Origin: Pedobacter ginsenosidimutans
Lineage (GTDB): Bacteria > Bacteroidota > Bacteroidia > Sphingobacteriales > Sphingobacteriaceae
Length of the DNA stretch: 64,000 nt
Assembly: GCF_001442625.1 (NCBI RefSeq)
Contig: NZ_LMZQ01000001.1
Location: forward strand, 248,001 to 312,000
Direction: 5' to 3'
The translations under genes were made by a program, and so were the position numbers. Position 1 is the stretch's first letter; each line of letters opens with the position of its first letter. Shown here piece by piece: positions 17,980-27,112 of the stretch. Below the pieces are notes generated by a model. It did no database searches. It was not told where the DNA came from and worked only from the letters and a program-made list of their open reading frames with translations.

Positions 17980-19083
17980 ATGAGACTCAAGATTTTCTAT
18001 TTATTTACGGCATTAATCTGTCTATTCCAGGCAAGCCAGGCCAATATGGTCAAAAATTATACAGATACGCTTTATGCCAAAAAACTAAAACCTTACGGCA
18101 GGTACTTGCTCAATGATCAGAACAAATTGGAAATGATCAGCTCAGCAGTGCACTTTGGTTTTAAGTTCACAGGCGACAGTTGCGTTATATATGCCTCGTT
18201 AAATCAAAACCAAGGACATAATTATATCCAATATGAAATAGACGGCGTGTACCAGAAACGCATCCGTATTGAAGGGAATACCACTAGCCCCATAATTTTA
18301 AGCGTAAAAGGCAGTGGCGAACATACCATATGGATCTATAAGGCGACTGAAGCACACACAGGGGCAATTCTGATCTCAAAGATTGCGGCAAACCATATCA
18401 AAGCCATAAAAGTCCACAAAGCCCCGTTAATCGAGTTTATTGGCAATAGCATTACCTGTGGAGCTGCATCAGACACCACAGATTTCGCCTGTGGAACCGG
18501 CGAATACCATGATCAGCACAATGCCTATCTGGCCTATGGACCAAGGGTATCTCGAAAACTGGGAGTCAACTATATTATGAGCAGTGTAAGTGGTATCGGA
18601 ATTTACAGGACCTGGAATATGGAAGGCCCTTCTATGCCACAGGTTTATGAGCAGATAGATTTTAAAACAGATACGCAACAAAAATGGGACTTCAAAAAGT
18701 ATAGCCCTAAAATCGTCAGTATTGCACTAGGCACCAACGACCTTAGTAATGGCGACGGAAAAAACGCAAGAAAGCCGTTTGATGAAAAAATATTCCTAGA
18801 CCAATATGTAAACTTCATTAAACTTGTAAAATCAAAATACCCAAAAGCACAGATCGCTTTATTAAGTAGCCCAATGGTGAAAGGAAAGTCCCGTGATATT
18901 CTTGAAAACTGTCTCAATACCATAAAAAAGAGAGTTGATTCCCTGTACCCATCAGGCCGAGGAGTTAAAACTTTTTTCTTCCCGGCAATGGACCCGCATG
19001 GATGCACAGGCCATCCCAGCACAGAAGACCACTTGATCCTTGCCGAGCAGCTTCTTCCTTTTTACAGAAAATTACTGGAATAA
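17980..19083 (+). CDS. CE2-like acetyl esterase (SGNH hydrolase), secreted
   Basis: The protein is 367 residues from the ATG at 17980 (MRLKIFYLFTALICLFQASQ, a Sec signal); an ATG at 17938 would add 14 non-signal residues. The N-terminal beta-sandwich (about 30-145) and the C-terminal SGNH domain match the two-domain plan of carbohydrate esterase family 2. Ser157 lies in EFIGNSITCG, the GTND block is at 251-254, and the catalytic His345 is in CTGHPS. The role is removal of O-acetyl groups from sugars. Divergent from the mannan susC, it most likely deacetylates acetylated (gluco)mannan in the periplasm or outside. Substrate is inferred from location. Confidence 0.85.
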   Translation: MRLKIFYLFTALICLFQASQANMVKNYTDTLYAKKLKPYGRYLLNDQNKLEMISSAVHFGFKFTGDSCVIYASLNQNQGHNYIQYEIDGVYQKRIRIEGNTTSPIILSVKGSGEHTIWIYKATEAHTGAILISKIAANHIKAIKVHKAPLIEFIGNSITCGAASDTTDFACGTGEYHDQHNAYLAYGPRVSRKLGVNYIMSSVSGIGIYRTWNMEGPSMPQVYEQIDFKTDTQQKWDFKKYSPKIVSIALGTNDLSNGDGKNARKPFDEKIFLDQYVNFIKLVKSKYPKAQIALLSSPMVKGKSRDILENCLNTIKKRVDSLYPSGRGVKTFFFPAMDPHGCTGHPSTEDHLILAEQLLPFYRKLLE

Positions 19084-19235
19084 GCCTCCGGCATGCACCA
19101 CAACAAAATCGTTGTATTATTTCAGATATAGTCACATATAAACAGCCATTTAAAACACGCTTACGCACACAGCATTTACAAGATCATCTACTAAAAGGAA
19201 ATTAAAAACCTATTAATAATATTTAAACGACAATC

Positions 19236-20909
19236 TTATGAATTCTTTTGAAGCGATTGAAGTATAAATCCACGAATGCTTTCCGCTGGCATAATCAAAA
19301 CGGATGTTCTGCTGTGCCTGGCAATATTGATCCCGCAAAACCTACCGGAGCGGTCAAATACCGGACTTCCACATTCAGCACTTTCTATTGCCGCATCGCT
19401 GATCAGGACATGATCAAATCCATCAGAGCGCTCGCTTCTTCCCCCGGCATACGCATAAGATGCGTGGTTCAGCGTGGGCTGACCTTCCAAATAAGTTTCG
19501 ACGGTCAAGGGCAGGCCATTCCGGATGATGTCAAGTTTAACGACATCACCCGCGTAATATGAGGTAAAGGCATTGATGAAATCCTCAGGTTTGACAATTG
19601 GTTTTCCATTGACCGCTGAGATATGATCATCCCGCTTTAATTTCGTGGTTATGGCTTTATTTTGCGGTATTTCAGTAATCAAAATTTTTCCGTCCTGATA
19701 TTTAGCACCGACATCCAGATATCCAATACTGTTACTCAAAGGAACTGTTACTGGCAATCCACTAAAAATTCCTATCTTTTTCAATTGGGCTGGAAGTACA
19801 GATATCAACATTTTGCCAGGGTGGTCTTCTCCTCCAAAGCGTTTGGGTGGTTTAGCACCTAACTGTATTCCGTAACTGATTTTCAGGTTTGGCTTCAGCA
19901 ATATCAAATCGTTTCTTCGATCCCTGTTGATGACAGTGGATTCAAAAATTTTCCCCTCCACTAAAATCCGGGGATTGGCCGCAACCATTGAACTTTTACT
20001 GATGAGATAAGTTTCATTTTTGATACGGACCCATGTACCCAATATTTTTTTTATTTGATCACCATCATTACTCAAAACCACAGCCACGCTTTTTTCCTGT
20101 TTTGAAGTAATTCCGATTAGCGAGTCTATCGAAGGAAACGGCGGCATGAGTGATGGGTTGATTGTCTCGCGCAAAGAATCTGGCAAAGGCACTTTCTGAT
20201 AATCTATAGGTTTATTAAGAGGGGTCCAGTATTTCAAAAAAGAATCCACAGGAATATCAAAATTTTGCGATTCATCCTCTTTTATGCGACTGTGTATACC
20301 AATGAGCCTGCCTTTGAGATCAAACAATGGACCACCGGAATCACCAGGCTCCATTTTTGCGGACGACTGAATAAAGCCATTCCCTGTATCTGTATTAGAT
20401 ATTCTACCATAACGCACATTAGGTGTTGACTTGAGGAATGATGCGGGATAGGAAATGCTGATGACTGGCTGATTTAAAACCATTTCGCTGCCAGCGGCCA
20501 TTTGTGCATAATCAAATTTCTCTTCTTTGGTTATTTTGATCATGGCCATATCGTATACTGCATTTTTTTCATCAATTCCTATACGACCTAAGGGGAGAGC
20601 TGTATATTTTCTACCGTCAACAAATGTAACCTGGTAAACCTGATTAGCTTTAATTGCATGTGCAGCGGTTAGGATATGCCCCTGTGCGGAAACAATAACA
20701 CCACTAAAACCATCTGTTTCATATATTCCATCGGGCCTATTATTTTTCAGAGTATCCCATGCGATAATATACACACTAAAGGGCATTGCCGTGCTGACAC
20801 CATTGGAAATAAGATTTTCAATCCTTTTGCTTTTAAGATTCTGCTGGCCCGATACATTTGAAAAAATAAGCGCAAAGAGTAAGGTTACGCTCCATTTTAA
20901 ATTAGTCAT
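19236..20909 (-). CDS. HtrA-like trypsin protease with PDZ and degenerate second protease half
   Basis: This 557-residue secreted protein has a signal ending NVSGQ. Residues about 40-230 form an S1C trypsin-fold domain with an intact triad: His84 (LTAAHA), Asp120 (YDMAMI) and Ser191 (GDSGGP). Residues about 275-545 look like a second trypsin-fold unit. There TAAHA is replaced by SKSSM, RNDLILLKP keeps the Asp (Asp334), and AECGSPVF carries Cys513 where Ser is expected. A PDZ domain (about 400-475, ILITEIPQNKAITTKLKRDD) lies inside this second half. It is the last gene of the ABC/MutS-like unit, 8 bases after the esterase gene. It is probably a periplasmic protease or chaperone for that system; its target is unknown. 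Confidence 0.82.
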   Translation of the reverse strand: MTNLKWSVTLLFALIFSNVSGQQNLKSKRIENLISNGVSTAMPFSVYIIAWDTLKNNRPDGIYETDGFSGVIVSAQGHILTAAHAIKANQVYQVTFVDGRKYTALPLGRIGIDEKNAVYDMAMIKITKEEKFDYAQMAAGSEMVLNQPVISISYPASFLKSTPNVRYGRISNTDTGNGFIQSSAKMEPGDSGGPLFDLKGRLIGIHSRIKEDESQNFDIPVDSFLKYWTPLNKPIDYQKVPLPDSLRETINPSLMPPFPSIDSLIGITSKQEKSVAVVLSNDGDQIKKILGTWVRIKNETYLISKSSMVAANPRILVEGKIFESTVINRDRRNDLILLKPNLKISYGIQLGAKPPKRFGGEDHPGKMLISVLPAQLKKIGIFSGLPVTVPLSNSIGYLDVGAKYQDGKILITEIPQNKAITTKLKRDDHISAVNGKPIVKPEDFINAFTSYYAGDVVKLDIIRNGLPLTVETYLEGQPTLNHASYAYAGGRSERSDGFDHVLISDAAIESAECGSPVFDRSGRFCGINIARHSRTSVLIMPAESIRGFILQSLQKNS

Positions 20910-20917
20910 CTTTTATG

Positions 20918-22111
20918 CTATTTAGATTTTAAGGGGTAAACTTCACTTACCTTATTATTGCTGAGTAGAAGCTCTGTAGTGAATATGAATCGGGGGTCCT
21001 GATATTCCTTTACAGCACGTTCAATTGCTTTAAAGCTGCGGTTTACTTTTTTGTGAAAAAGAACTTTGCCGTTAGCAATAACGGTGACTGGCTGATCAAG
21101 GTTTACAAGATCATCATTCAGGTTAATTTCAAGCACTTTAAAGGTATTATGCAATATGGTAATCTGGTTGCCTTTACGGCTAACTTCGGCTGCATCGCCA
21201 ACTTTTGAGGATACAAGAGGAGCCGATAACCAATAGAACCGGTGCTGCAACCGGTTATCCTGTACCCAAACAACCTTATCCGGAAAAGTATTTCTCTTAT
21301 AATCTGCCATCCACGGGATGGCGATGGTATCTTGATGATCCAGCCAATGAGGCTTATCAGGATACAGGTGAAATTCGTGGTCATAGCCTTTAGCATCCAG
21401 GTTGTGCAAACTATCGAGCTTCCTGTTGTATTTGATAGCGAGCTTGTTTCTGTTATATGCGGAATCTAAACCGCCAATGAATATTGAAAACGGCAGGTTA
21501 CGCAGGTTACGCATATCAGCATCGCCGGGATGGCCGGCCATCATCGATGCGGCGGCAAAACGATCGGCCATACGGGGAGCCAATTGAAATACCCCATCCC
21601 CTCCTGCTGAATAACCAAGAATATAAACCTTATCGGGATTTACATCTTCCATTATCACACTGTAGCGGATTAGCGAATCGATGAAATTATCGATATGATC
21701 TTCATGCCAGAGATTCCAGGTGTTCGTTGGTGCCCTTGGCACAATAACCAATCCTTCTTTGATATTGTACAGTGTACGTTGATTCTCCCATTGCTGATCA
21801 TTTACTGCCACCGGAGCGTTACCACCACCATGCAGTGAGATATATAAACTTCTCCCGCCAACTGGTTTTGTTCCAAAAACCTTATAGGCAATGGCCATCT
21901 GGTATTGTTGAAACTTTATTACGCCCTCATTCCACACCTTCCGGGCAGCGGTCATTAATTTTTGCTTTTCTGTGTTCCACTGTTGCATTGCAAGCCTGTC
22001 TGCCTCGGTTCGGCTCATCTTTTTCTGCGCTGCGCAGGTACCGCAAAGTAACGCGATCACACATAGGGTTTGTAACTTCAGCAGGATGAGACTTTTGTTC
22101 TTTTTATTCAT
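20918..22111 (-). CDS. Secreted alpha/beta-hydrolase esterase (PHB-depolymerase-like)
   Basis: This 397-residue protein has a hydrophobic signal, LQTLCVIALLCGTCAAQ. Several cysteines near its end leave open whether it is lipidated. The hydrolase core has the oxyanion loop SLHGGGNAP, nucleophile Ser168 in YILGYSAGGDG, a probable acid Asp216 in FIGGLDSAYN and His255 in DKPHWLDHQ. This layout is typical of secreted esterases related to polyhydroxybutyrate depolymerases and feruloyl or acetyl esterases. The gene starts 3 bases after the stop of the second MutS-like gene, so it is translated from the same message. Its substrate is unknown and nothing in its neighbours points to a polyester. Confidence 0.75.
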   Translation of the reverse strand: MNKKNKSLILLKLQTLCVIALLCGTCAAQKKMSRTEADRLAMQQWNTEKQKLMTAARKVWNEGVIKFQQYQMAIAYKVFGTKPVGGRSLYISLHGGGNAPVAVNDQQWENQRTLYNIKEGLVIVPRAPTNTWNLWHEDHIDNFIDSLIRYSVIMEDVNPDKVYILGYSAGGDGVFQLAPRMADRFAAASMMAGHPGDADMRNLRNLPFSIFIGGLDSAYNRNKLAIKYNRKLDSLHNLDAKGYDHEFHLYPDKPHWLDHQDTIAIPWMADYKRNTFPDKVVWVQDNRLQHRFYWLSAPLVSSKVGDAAEVSRKGNQITILHNTFKVLEINLNDDLVNLDQPVTVIANGKVLFHKKVNRSFKAIERAVKEYQDPRFIFTTELLLSNNKVSEVYPLKSK

Positions 22112-22114
22112 ATG

Positions 22115-23434
22115 TTAATTCTTTAGCAGTTCCAGGATACCCTCATTTTCAATGATGATCATACCCTGTCTGTCGCTGGTGATCCCCGGAGTTAATTTGT
22201 AAGGATAGGTGGGCTTATTTCCGTTCATAACCGTCGGCATATAAGCAAATTGCACTGATAAATTTCCTTTTAAGGCTTCCCCAACTTCGATAATGTGTGT
22301 AGAAACGATAAAAGCAGACGCTTTATATTTCGCGAACGCTTCGGTAACAGCCAGCGTTGCATCATAAGCATCTTTAACATTTGTACCTTTAAACAGTTCA
22401 TCAAAAAGGACTACGAAACATTTTCCACTTGCCACTTGCTCAGCAGCACTTTTCACCCGCAAAACCTCGGCATAGAAATGGCTGTAGCCAGTTTGAAGGT
22501 TGTCGGAAACATTTATTGAGGTATATAATCCATCGCGTACCGAAAAGATGACCTGATTAGCAGCAATTGGAAACCCCATATGCGCCAGGTAGATTGCAAT
22601 ACCAAGAGATTTCATTAAGGTTGATTTACCCGCCATGTTTGCACCGGTGAGAAAGAGTAAATTTGCATCACGGTCGAACCTTAAGTCGTTACTTACACCA
22701 TTGCGTAAGGCTGGATGTCTTAGCCCGGTAATGTTTAATACATTTTCCTCCTTCTCCATGGCCTCTGCGTAACAACAGCCCATCATCTTTCCAAGCCTGC
22801 CTACATTGGCGTAAACATCGATTGAATACATGATTTTCAAAAGCTTATTGAGGGAACCTTTCAATGTCTGCTTGAGGAGGTGATCATAAACCGCAAGCTG
22901 ATACGGTGCGAATTCTTCATTGGTATGTTGAGCAATTAATTTTCTCAAAAGAGGGTCATCTAATATTTCTTTGAGCCGCTCTTTATCCTGGTCAAATGGG
23001 GTATTCGAATTATCATTTAGAAGAACCGAAAGCTCCTGGGCGTATTTCAGCACTTTGATTGTTGCGCTCAACCCAGCTACGAGTTGATCATAACGTTCAT
23101 CGCGGATCAATACCGACTGGCCTTTTTTAAGAAAGGAGTTAAATACTGCAACAATGAACATTTTTGGACTTTCGATTGCCAGATAGTTTTCAGTTGATTG
23201 GAAGTCTGCCCTTTCAAGCTGAAACGTGAAATCTTTCTCCTGGAAATAATGGAAAATATCCCGCCGTGCATTGATAGCTGCAGCACTTGTCAATGGATTT
23301 AGGAACATCGTCTGCAAGAGCTGTTCCCCTCCATCGGTTTTGGTTTTATTGAACAGGCTGAAAATAGATCCAGGTGTATATTTACCGAGCAGGTTTAGAT
23401 CATCCTGCGTTTGTTTGTCAACGATTAAACTCAT
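22115..23434 (-). CDS. MutS-like ATPase lacking mismatch domain (copy 2)
   Basis: This 439-residue cytoplasmic protein has no signal or membrane segment. The N-terminal part resembles the MutS core (domain III): SIFSLFNKTKTDGGEQLLQ, then MFLNPLTSAAAINARRD. The ATPase has Walker A GANMAGKS (264-271), the ABC-type signature region around LQTGYSHFYAEVLRVK, Walker B VVLFDELF (Asp345, Glu346) and the switch STHIIE (His380). Canonical MutS is about 850 residues; domains I (mismatch binding) and II are absent and the clamp is short. Its ATG overlaps the stop of the other MutS-like gene by 4 bases, so the two are translationally coupled and may form a heterodimer. A mismatch-repair role is unlikely. 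Confidence 0.85.
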   Translation of the reverse strand: MSLIVDKQTQDDLNLLGKYTPGSIFSLFNKTKTDGGEQLLQTMFLNPLTSAAAINARRDIFHYFQEKDFTFQLERADFQSTENYLAIESPKMFIVAVFNSFLKKGQSVLIRDERYDQLVAGLSATIKVLKYAQELSVLLNDNSNTPFDQDKERLKEILDDPLLRKLIAQHTNEEFAPYQLAVYDHLLKQTLKGSLNKLLKIMYSIDVYANVGRLGKMMGCCYAEAMEKEENVLNITGLRHPALRNGVSNDLRFDRDANLLFLTGANMAGKSTLMKSLGIAIYLAHMGFPIAANQVIFSVRDGLYTSINVSDNLQTGYSHFYAEVLRVKSAAEQVASGKCFVVLFDELFKGTNVKDAYDATLAVTEAFAKYKASAFIVSTHIIEVGEALKGNLSVQFAYMPTVMNGNKPTYPYKLTPGITSDRQGMIIIENEGILELLKN

Positions 23435-24783
23435 ATGTCTTTAGCATTTGATTTGGCCAGTCCGGCATTTAAGATATCCAGGATGCCTTCATTATTGATA
23501 ATAATCATACCATGCCTGTCTGCAGTTAAACCGGATTGCAGGGTATAAGTATATATCGGTTTGGTTCCTTCCATTGTTGTTGGCAGAAATACAAACTTTA
23601 TCTTTTCGCTTTGTTCCTTTAACACTTCTCCGGCTTCAATAATGTGTGTAGAGATCACAAACAGGCTCCCCTGTTTACGGGCAAAAGCGGCGGTAAAGGC
23701 TATAGTGGCTTCACAGGCATCTTTCACATTTGTTCCTCTAAACATTTCATCAAAAAGCACAAAAAGTCTTTTTCCCAGTTTCAGTTCGGATGCAATCTTT
23801 TTTGCACGGAGCACCTCTACATAAAAATGGCTCGCACCCATCCCCAGGTTGTCTGGCAGGTTAATGGTGGTATATATTCCATCCAGAACGGTGAATTCCA
23901 TTTTTGCTGCCGGTACCGGGAATCCCATATGGGCCAAAAATATCGCGATGCTCAAAGATTTCATGAAAGTTGATTTTCCTGCCATGTTTGCACCAGTGAG
24001 AAAAACGACATTCTGTTCATCGCTCATCACTATGGAATTAGGAACCGCACGCTGAAGCTGAGGATGATAAACATCGTCAATTCTTATAAAGGAATTGCCC
24101 CCTGGTAAAGCTGTTGGGAAAACAAATTTCCTTTCCTTTGCCACTTTAGCAATTGAATAATAAACATCAAGTCTGTACAGGCATTGTAATAGTGTTAATA
24201 TGGCATCCCTGTTAACAAACCTGAATAATTCATCATATGTTATGAACTCCTGGCCTGTAGGCTTGTAACCCTCAACTTTAAAAGGCAGATCAGCAAATTC
24301 TTCAGATGATAAAATTCGCTGAATATTATTTTTTTCTGAACCGTACGGATGATCGGTTGCCAGATCAAGAGAATCCGCAAACAGCTTAAATTCCCGAACA
24401 AATAGCAGGATAGCTGAGATACCCCTATAGATAGTCGTTGTCTGTGCATCGGGTGCTACGAAATTACCCAGCCGCTTTGTTACCGACTGATCGTATTCCG
24501 ACAACTTACTCCTCGAATCTGTATTATTGATATATGATTCTATCGCACTGAGCAGTTCAGTAGATATTGGAAACTTTTCAGCACGACCTGCGAAATACCG
24601 GATGATCTGGCTGCGCTGATTTATTTTATCAAAATCACCGATCGGATTAAGGAACATCTCTTCCAGAATAATTGATCCACCATGTGTCCGGGTACTATTA
24701 AAAATTTCGTAAATTGAATTACTCCCCTGTCTTCCAAACAGGTTGAGGTCGTTAATCGTCTGTTGATCTGTAATTAAAGGCAT
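23431..24783 (-). CDS. MutS-like ATPase lacking mismatch domain (copy 1)
   Basis: This 450-residue paralogue of the next gene has a matching layout: SIYEIFNSTRTHGGSIILEE at the start of the core domain, Walker A GANMAGKS at the same residue numbers (264-271), GASHFYVEVLRAKK, Walker B FVLFDEMFRGTNVKDA and STHIIEAGE. It lacks MutS domains I and II, and its pre-ATPase region diverges strongly from the partner. Both ATPase sites look intact, which argues for an active dimer, not a catalytic/pseudo pair. It lies 10 bases downstream of the fused Gld-type permease gene. Function is unknown; association with a transport operon is the only clue. Confidence 0.85.
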   Translation of the reverse strand: MPLITDQQTINDLNLFGRQGSNSIYEIFNSTRTHGGSIILEEMFLNPIGDFDKINQRSQIIRYFAGRAEKFPISTELLSAIESYINNTDSRSKLSEYDQSVTKRLGNFVAPDAQTTTIYRGISAILLFVREFKLFADSLDLATDHPYGSEKNNIQRILSSEEFADLPFKVEGYKPTGQEFITYDELFRFVNRDAILTLLQCLYRLDVYYSIAKVAKERKFVFPTALPGGNSFIRIDDVYHPQLQRAVPNSIVMSDEQNVVFLTGANMAGKSTFMKSLSIAIFLAHMGFPVPAAKMEFTVLDGIYTTINLPDNLGMGASHFYVEVLRAKKIASELKLGKRLFVLFDEMFRGTNVKDACEATIAFTAAFARKQGSLFVISTHIIEAGEVLKEQSEKIKFVFLPTTMEGTKPIYTYTLQSGLTADRHGMIIINNEGILDILNAGLAKSNAKDI

Positions 24784-24793
24784 ATTAAATATC

Positions 24794-27094
24794 TTATTTT
24801 CTTTTTCGTCTGATCAGTATGATACTTCCGCACGCAAGTAGCAAACCAGGGATAATCCATACGAAAATCAATTTAAGCAGGTGGATCTGATCTTTATCTA
24901 CCAGTAATACCGTGTCTTTTGGTGCCGGTCTGAAGCTACTGATGGGGAATTCGCCATAGCTCAGCCAGCTAAACACTCCGATATTGAAAACAAAATTTGC
25001 TGTACGGAGATTGAACCTGTTCAATTCCTTATTTGACATCAGGTCTGCATCGCCGATAACAATGATTCGCTGCTCTTTTTGAGCAATTTTTCGGGTTAAA
25101 CTCACTGCCAATGGGAAAGCTTTTTGCAAATCACCTTTCTGTGGCTCAAATTGCACGGTGGCTGAGTCAGTCAGAAACCTTTCTCTTTTAAGCCAGCTGC
25201 TTTTCGGGTTTGTTACCAACAAAGGCTGAGTTTTGTACCATTTCGTATTTTCGATAGACAGGGCTGTAGCCAATGGCATCGAAACCACTATGCTATCCTT
25301 GTGCGCCTGCTCCAGGGGCATGAAGAGTTTGGTTGCCGCGCCGGTTAAGTTTGGGGTAGCCAAATCCGGCTCTAATTGCTTGCTTTGCTGAACAATGGCT
25401 CCATCCATCAACTGAATACCAAACTGTTTGATTATTGGATTTAAAACATCCTGTTTATTGGGCTCTCCAGTAACAAGCAAATTACCACCGCCATTAATAT
25501 ACTCCTGCAAATTTTTAGTTGCGGCAGCACTCAGGCCAACTTTGGGATCTGCCATAACCAACACTGATATATCCTTTGGAACCGGCTTGGTGGCAAGAGA
25601 GATGGTATCGACATCGAAGCCCTGATTAAGCAAAGACTGCCTGAAAACCTTTAGGTTTGTTAATGCCTGGTATTCACGGTCGCCTATTTTATTGATATTT
25701 CTTTCCAACTCTCCGGTAGCAAAAAGTATTTTAGGCATTTTTGCGCTAAGGAGTCTTTTAAATGCCGCTGATATTTCCGTTTCCGATGGCCAGTGTTCAT
25801 TATCAGGATATACCCGGAGGAAGGTCTTTCTCCCTTTATACTTGAGTTGCATGATATAAAAATTGGGCTCTTTGGAAAGATCGACTTCTTTTCGAATCTG
25901 CTCAGGTGTTAAAAACTGCTTTATATTCATTTCTCTTGTCTGGGCGATCTTCTCCACTACCTGAGCAAGGGTTTTTCCTTTGTTCCCTTTCATGATATCC
26001 CCGCCTTGTGCCAGGGTATCGTAATACATCACACTTTTTAATTTAATATTATGTTTGAAGCGCACATAAGGTGCCCATGCGTTGATGTTTTTTTGATAGG
26101 ATTCTGGATTTCCATCTTCCATGTAACCGCCCAGCAGGTTCGTGTATCCCGTTATTTCCAGCGGTTCATCACCAAGTTCTTTAATTATTTTCTGCGTATC
26201 TGGCTTTAGTGTATTAGATTTATTTTCCGTTACATCCGCATAAATAATCAGTTGTGGAATGGAACTGATGTAACCAATAAGAAGCGTTATTGCAATGATT
26301 GAAATATAATGTCCTGCTTTTACCATAGGCGAGACCGTTTGCATGCTAAATTTTAGCTTATAAATAGTAATGGTGAGAAAAAGGAATACAATGGCAAGAA
26401 AATAAATAATGCCGTTACTGGTAATTAAGCCTACCAGCATCCAGTCTGTTCTTCCGGATACCGAGAGAAAGAAGGTAATATCCCTTATAAACGGTATCCC
26501 CTTCCACAAGTCGGCAATGTTGTACAAAATACCGAAAATAACAAAGGTACTAACGGCAGCTACAATTTGATATGTTGTTAGGGAGGACATAAACAGACCT
26601 ATAGCAGAATACGCACATAGCAGTAAAAACAGGCCTAGTAAAGAGCTCAACAACATTCCGATATCTGGTGAATCTGCTGTGAAATAGCTGATGGATAGAA
26701 ATATGGTTACTACCCCAAGCATGAGTACGCTCATGATTACCATGGCGCTGAATTTGCCCAATACAATGTCTCGTATGCGGATAGGTGAGGAATACAATAA
26801 TTTGATGGTACCACTGCTCATTTCTTTACTGATTAATCCCATTGTTAAAAGTGGAAGATATAAGTAAAGATTCCTCATTACCGACGCAAATAGCCCATTG
26901 GAGCCAAATACGGCCTGTCCAACTACACTAAAAGGAATTTTATATCCATCCGCCTGCATCTGGGCGATAGATTTCAGCGTAGCCATGTAGCCCAGGCCAC
27001 ATTGAACCATGAAAACGATAATAAGAAACCATGCAATAGGAGAATAAAACAGCATTTTAAGTTCTGTTTTTGCAATTTGAAGGATTGTTTTCAT
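24794..27094 (-). CDS. Fused GldF-GldG-type ABC permease
   Basis: This 766-residue protein joins two functions that are separate genes (gldF, gldG) in gliding bacteria. Residues 1-240 are an ABC-2 permease with six hydrophobic helices (for example FSAMVIMSVLMLGVVTIFL and SLLGLFLLLCAYSAIGLFMS). A seventh helix near 265-285 leads to a large periplasmic GldG/IFT52-like region, about 290-735, with DISVLVMADPKVGLS and GGGNLLVTGEP. A final helix (LIFVWIIPGLLLACGSIILI) ends in RRKRK. It would form the membrane part of the transporter energised by the ATPase gene just upstream (18 bases). The transported material is unknown. Confidence 0.88.
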   Translation of the reverse strand: MKTILQIAKTELKMLFYSPIAWFLIIVFMVQCGLGYMATLKSIAQMQADGYKIPFSVVGQAVFGSNGLFASVMRNLYLYLPLLTMGLISKEMSSGTIKLLYSSPIRIRDIVLGKFSAMVIMSVLMLGVVTIFLSISYFTADSPDIGMLLSSLLGLFLLLCAYSAIGLFMSSLTTYQIVAAVSTFVIFGILYNIADLWKGIPFIRDITFFLSVSGRTDWMLVGLITSNGIIYFLAIVFLFLTITIYKLKFSMQTVSPMVKAGHYISIIAITLLIGYISSIPQLIIYADVTENKSNTLKPDTQKIIKELGDEPLEITGYTNLLGGYMEDGNPESYQKNINAWAPYVRFKHNIKLKSVMYYDTLAQGGDIMKGNKGKTLAQVVEKIAQTREMNIKQFLTPEQIRKEVDLSKEPNFYIMQLKYKGRKTFLRVYPDNEHWPSETEISAAFKRLLSAKMPKILFATGELERNINKIGDREYQALTNLKVFRQSLLNQGFDVDTISLATKPVPKDISVLVMADPKVGLSAAATKNLQEYINGGGNLLVTGEPNKQDVLNPIIKQFGIQLMDGAIVQQSKQLEPDLATPNLTGAATKLFMPLEQAHKDSIVVSMPLATALSIENTKWYKTQPLLVTNPKSSWLKRERFLTDSATVQFEPQKGDLQKAFPLAVSLTRKIAQKEQRIIVIGDADLMSNKELNRFNLRTANFVFNIGVFSWLSYGEFPISSFRPAPKDTVLLVDKDQIHLLKLIFVWIIPGLLLACGSIILIRRKRK

Positions 27095-27112
27095 TAAGAA
27101 AATGATGTGAAA

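Noticed and set aside
22115..24783. Calling the two MutS-like genes mismatch repair
   Set aside because: Domains I and II are absent, there is no MutL nearby, and the genes sit inside a transport unit. The family name alone does not support a repair role.
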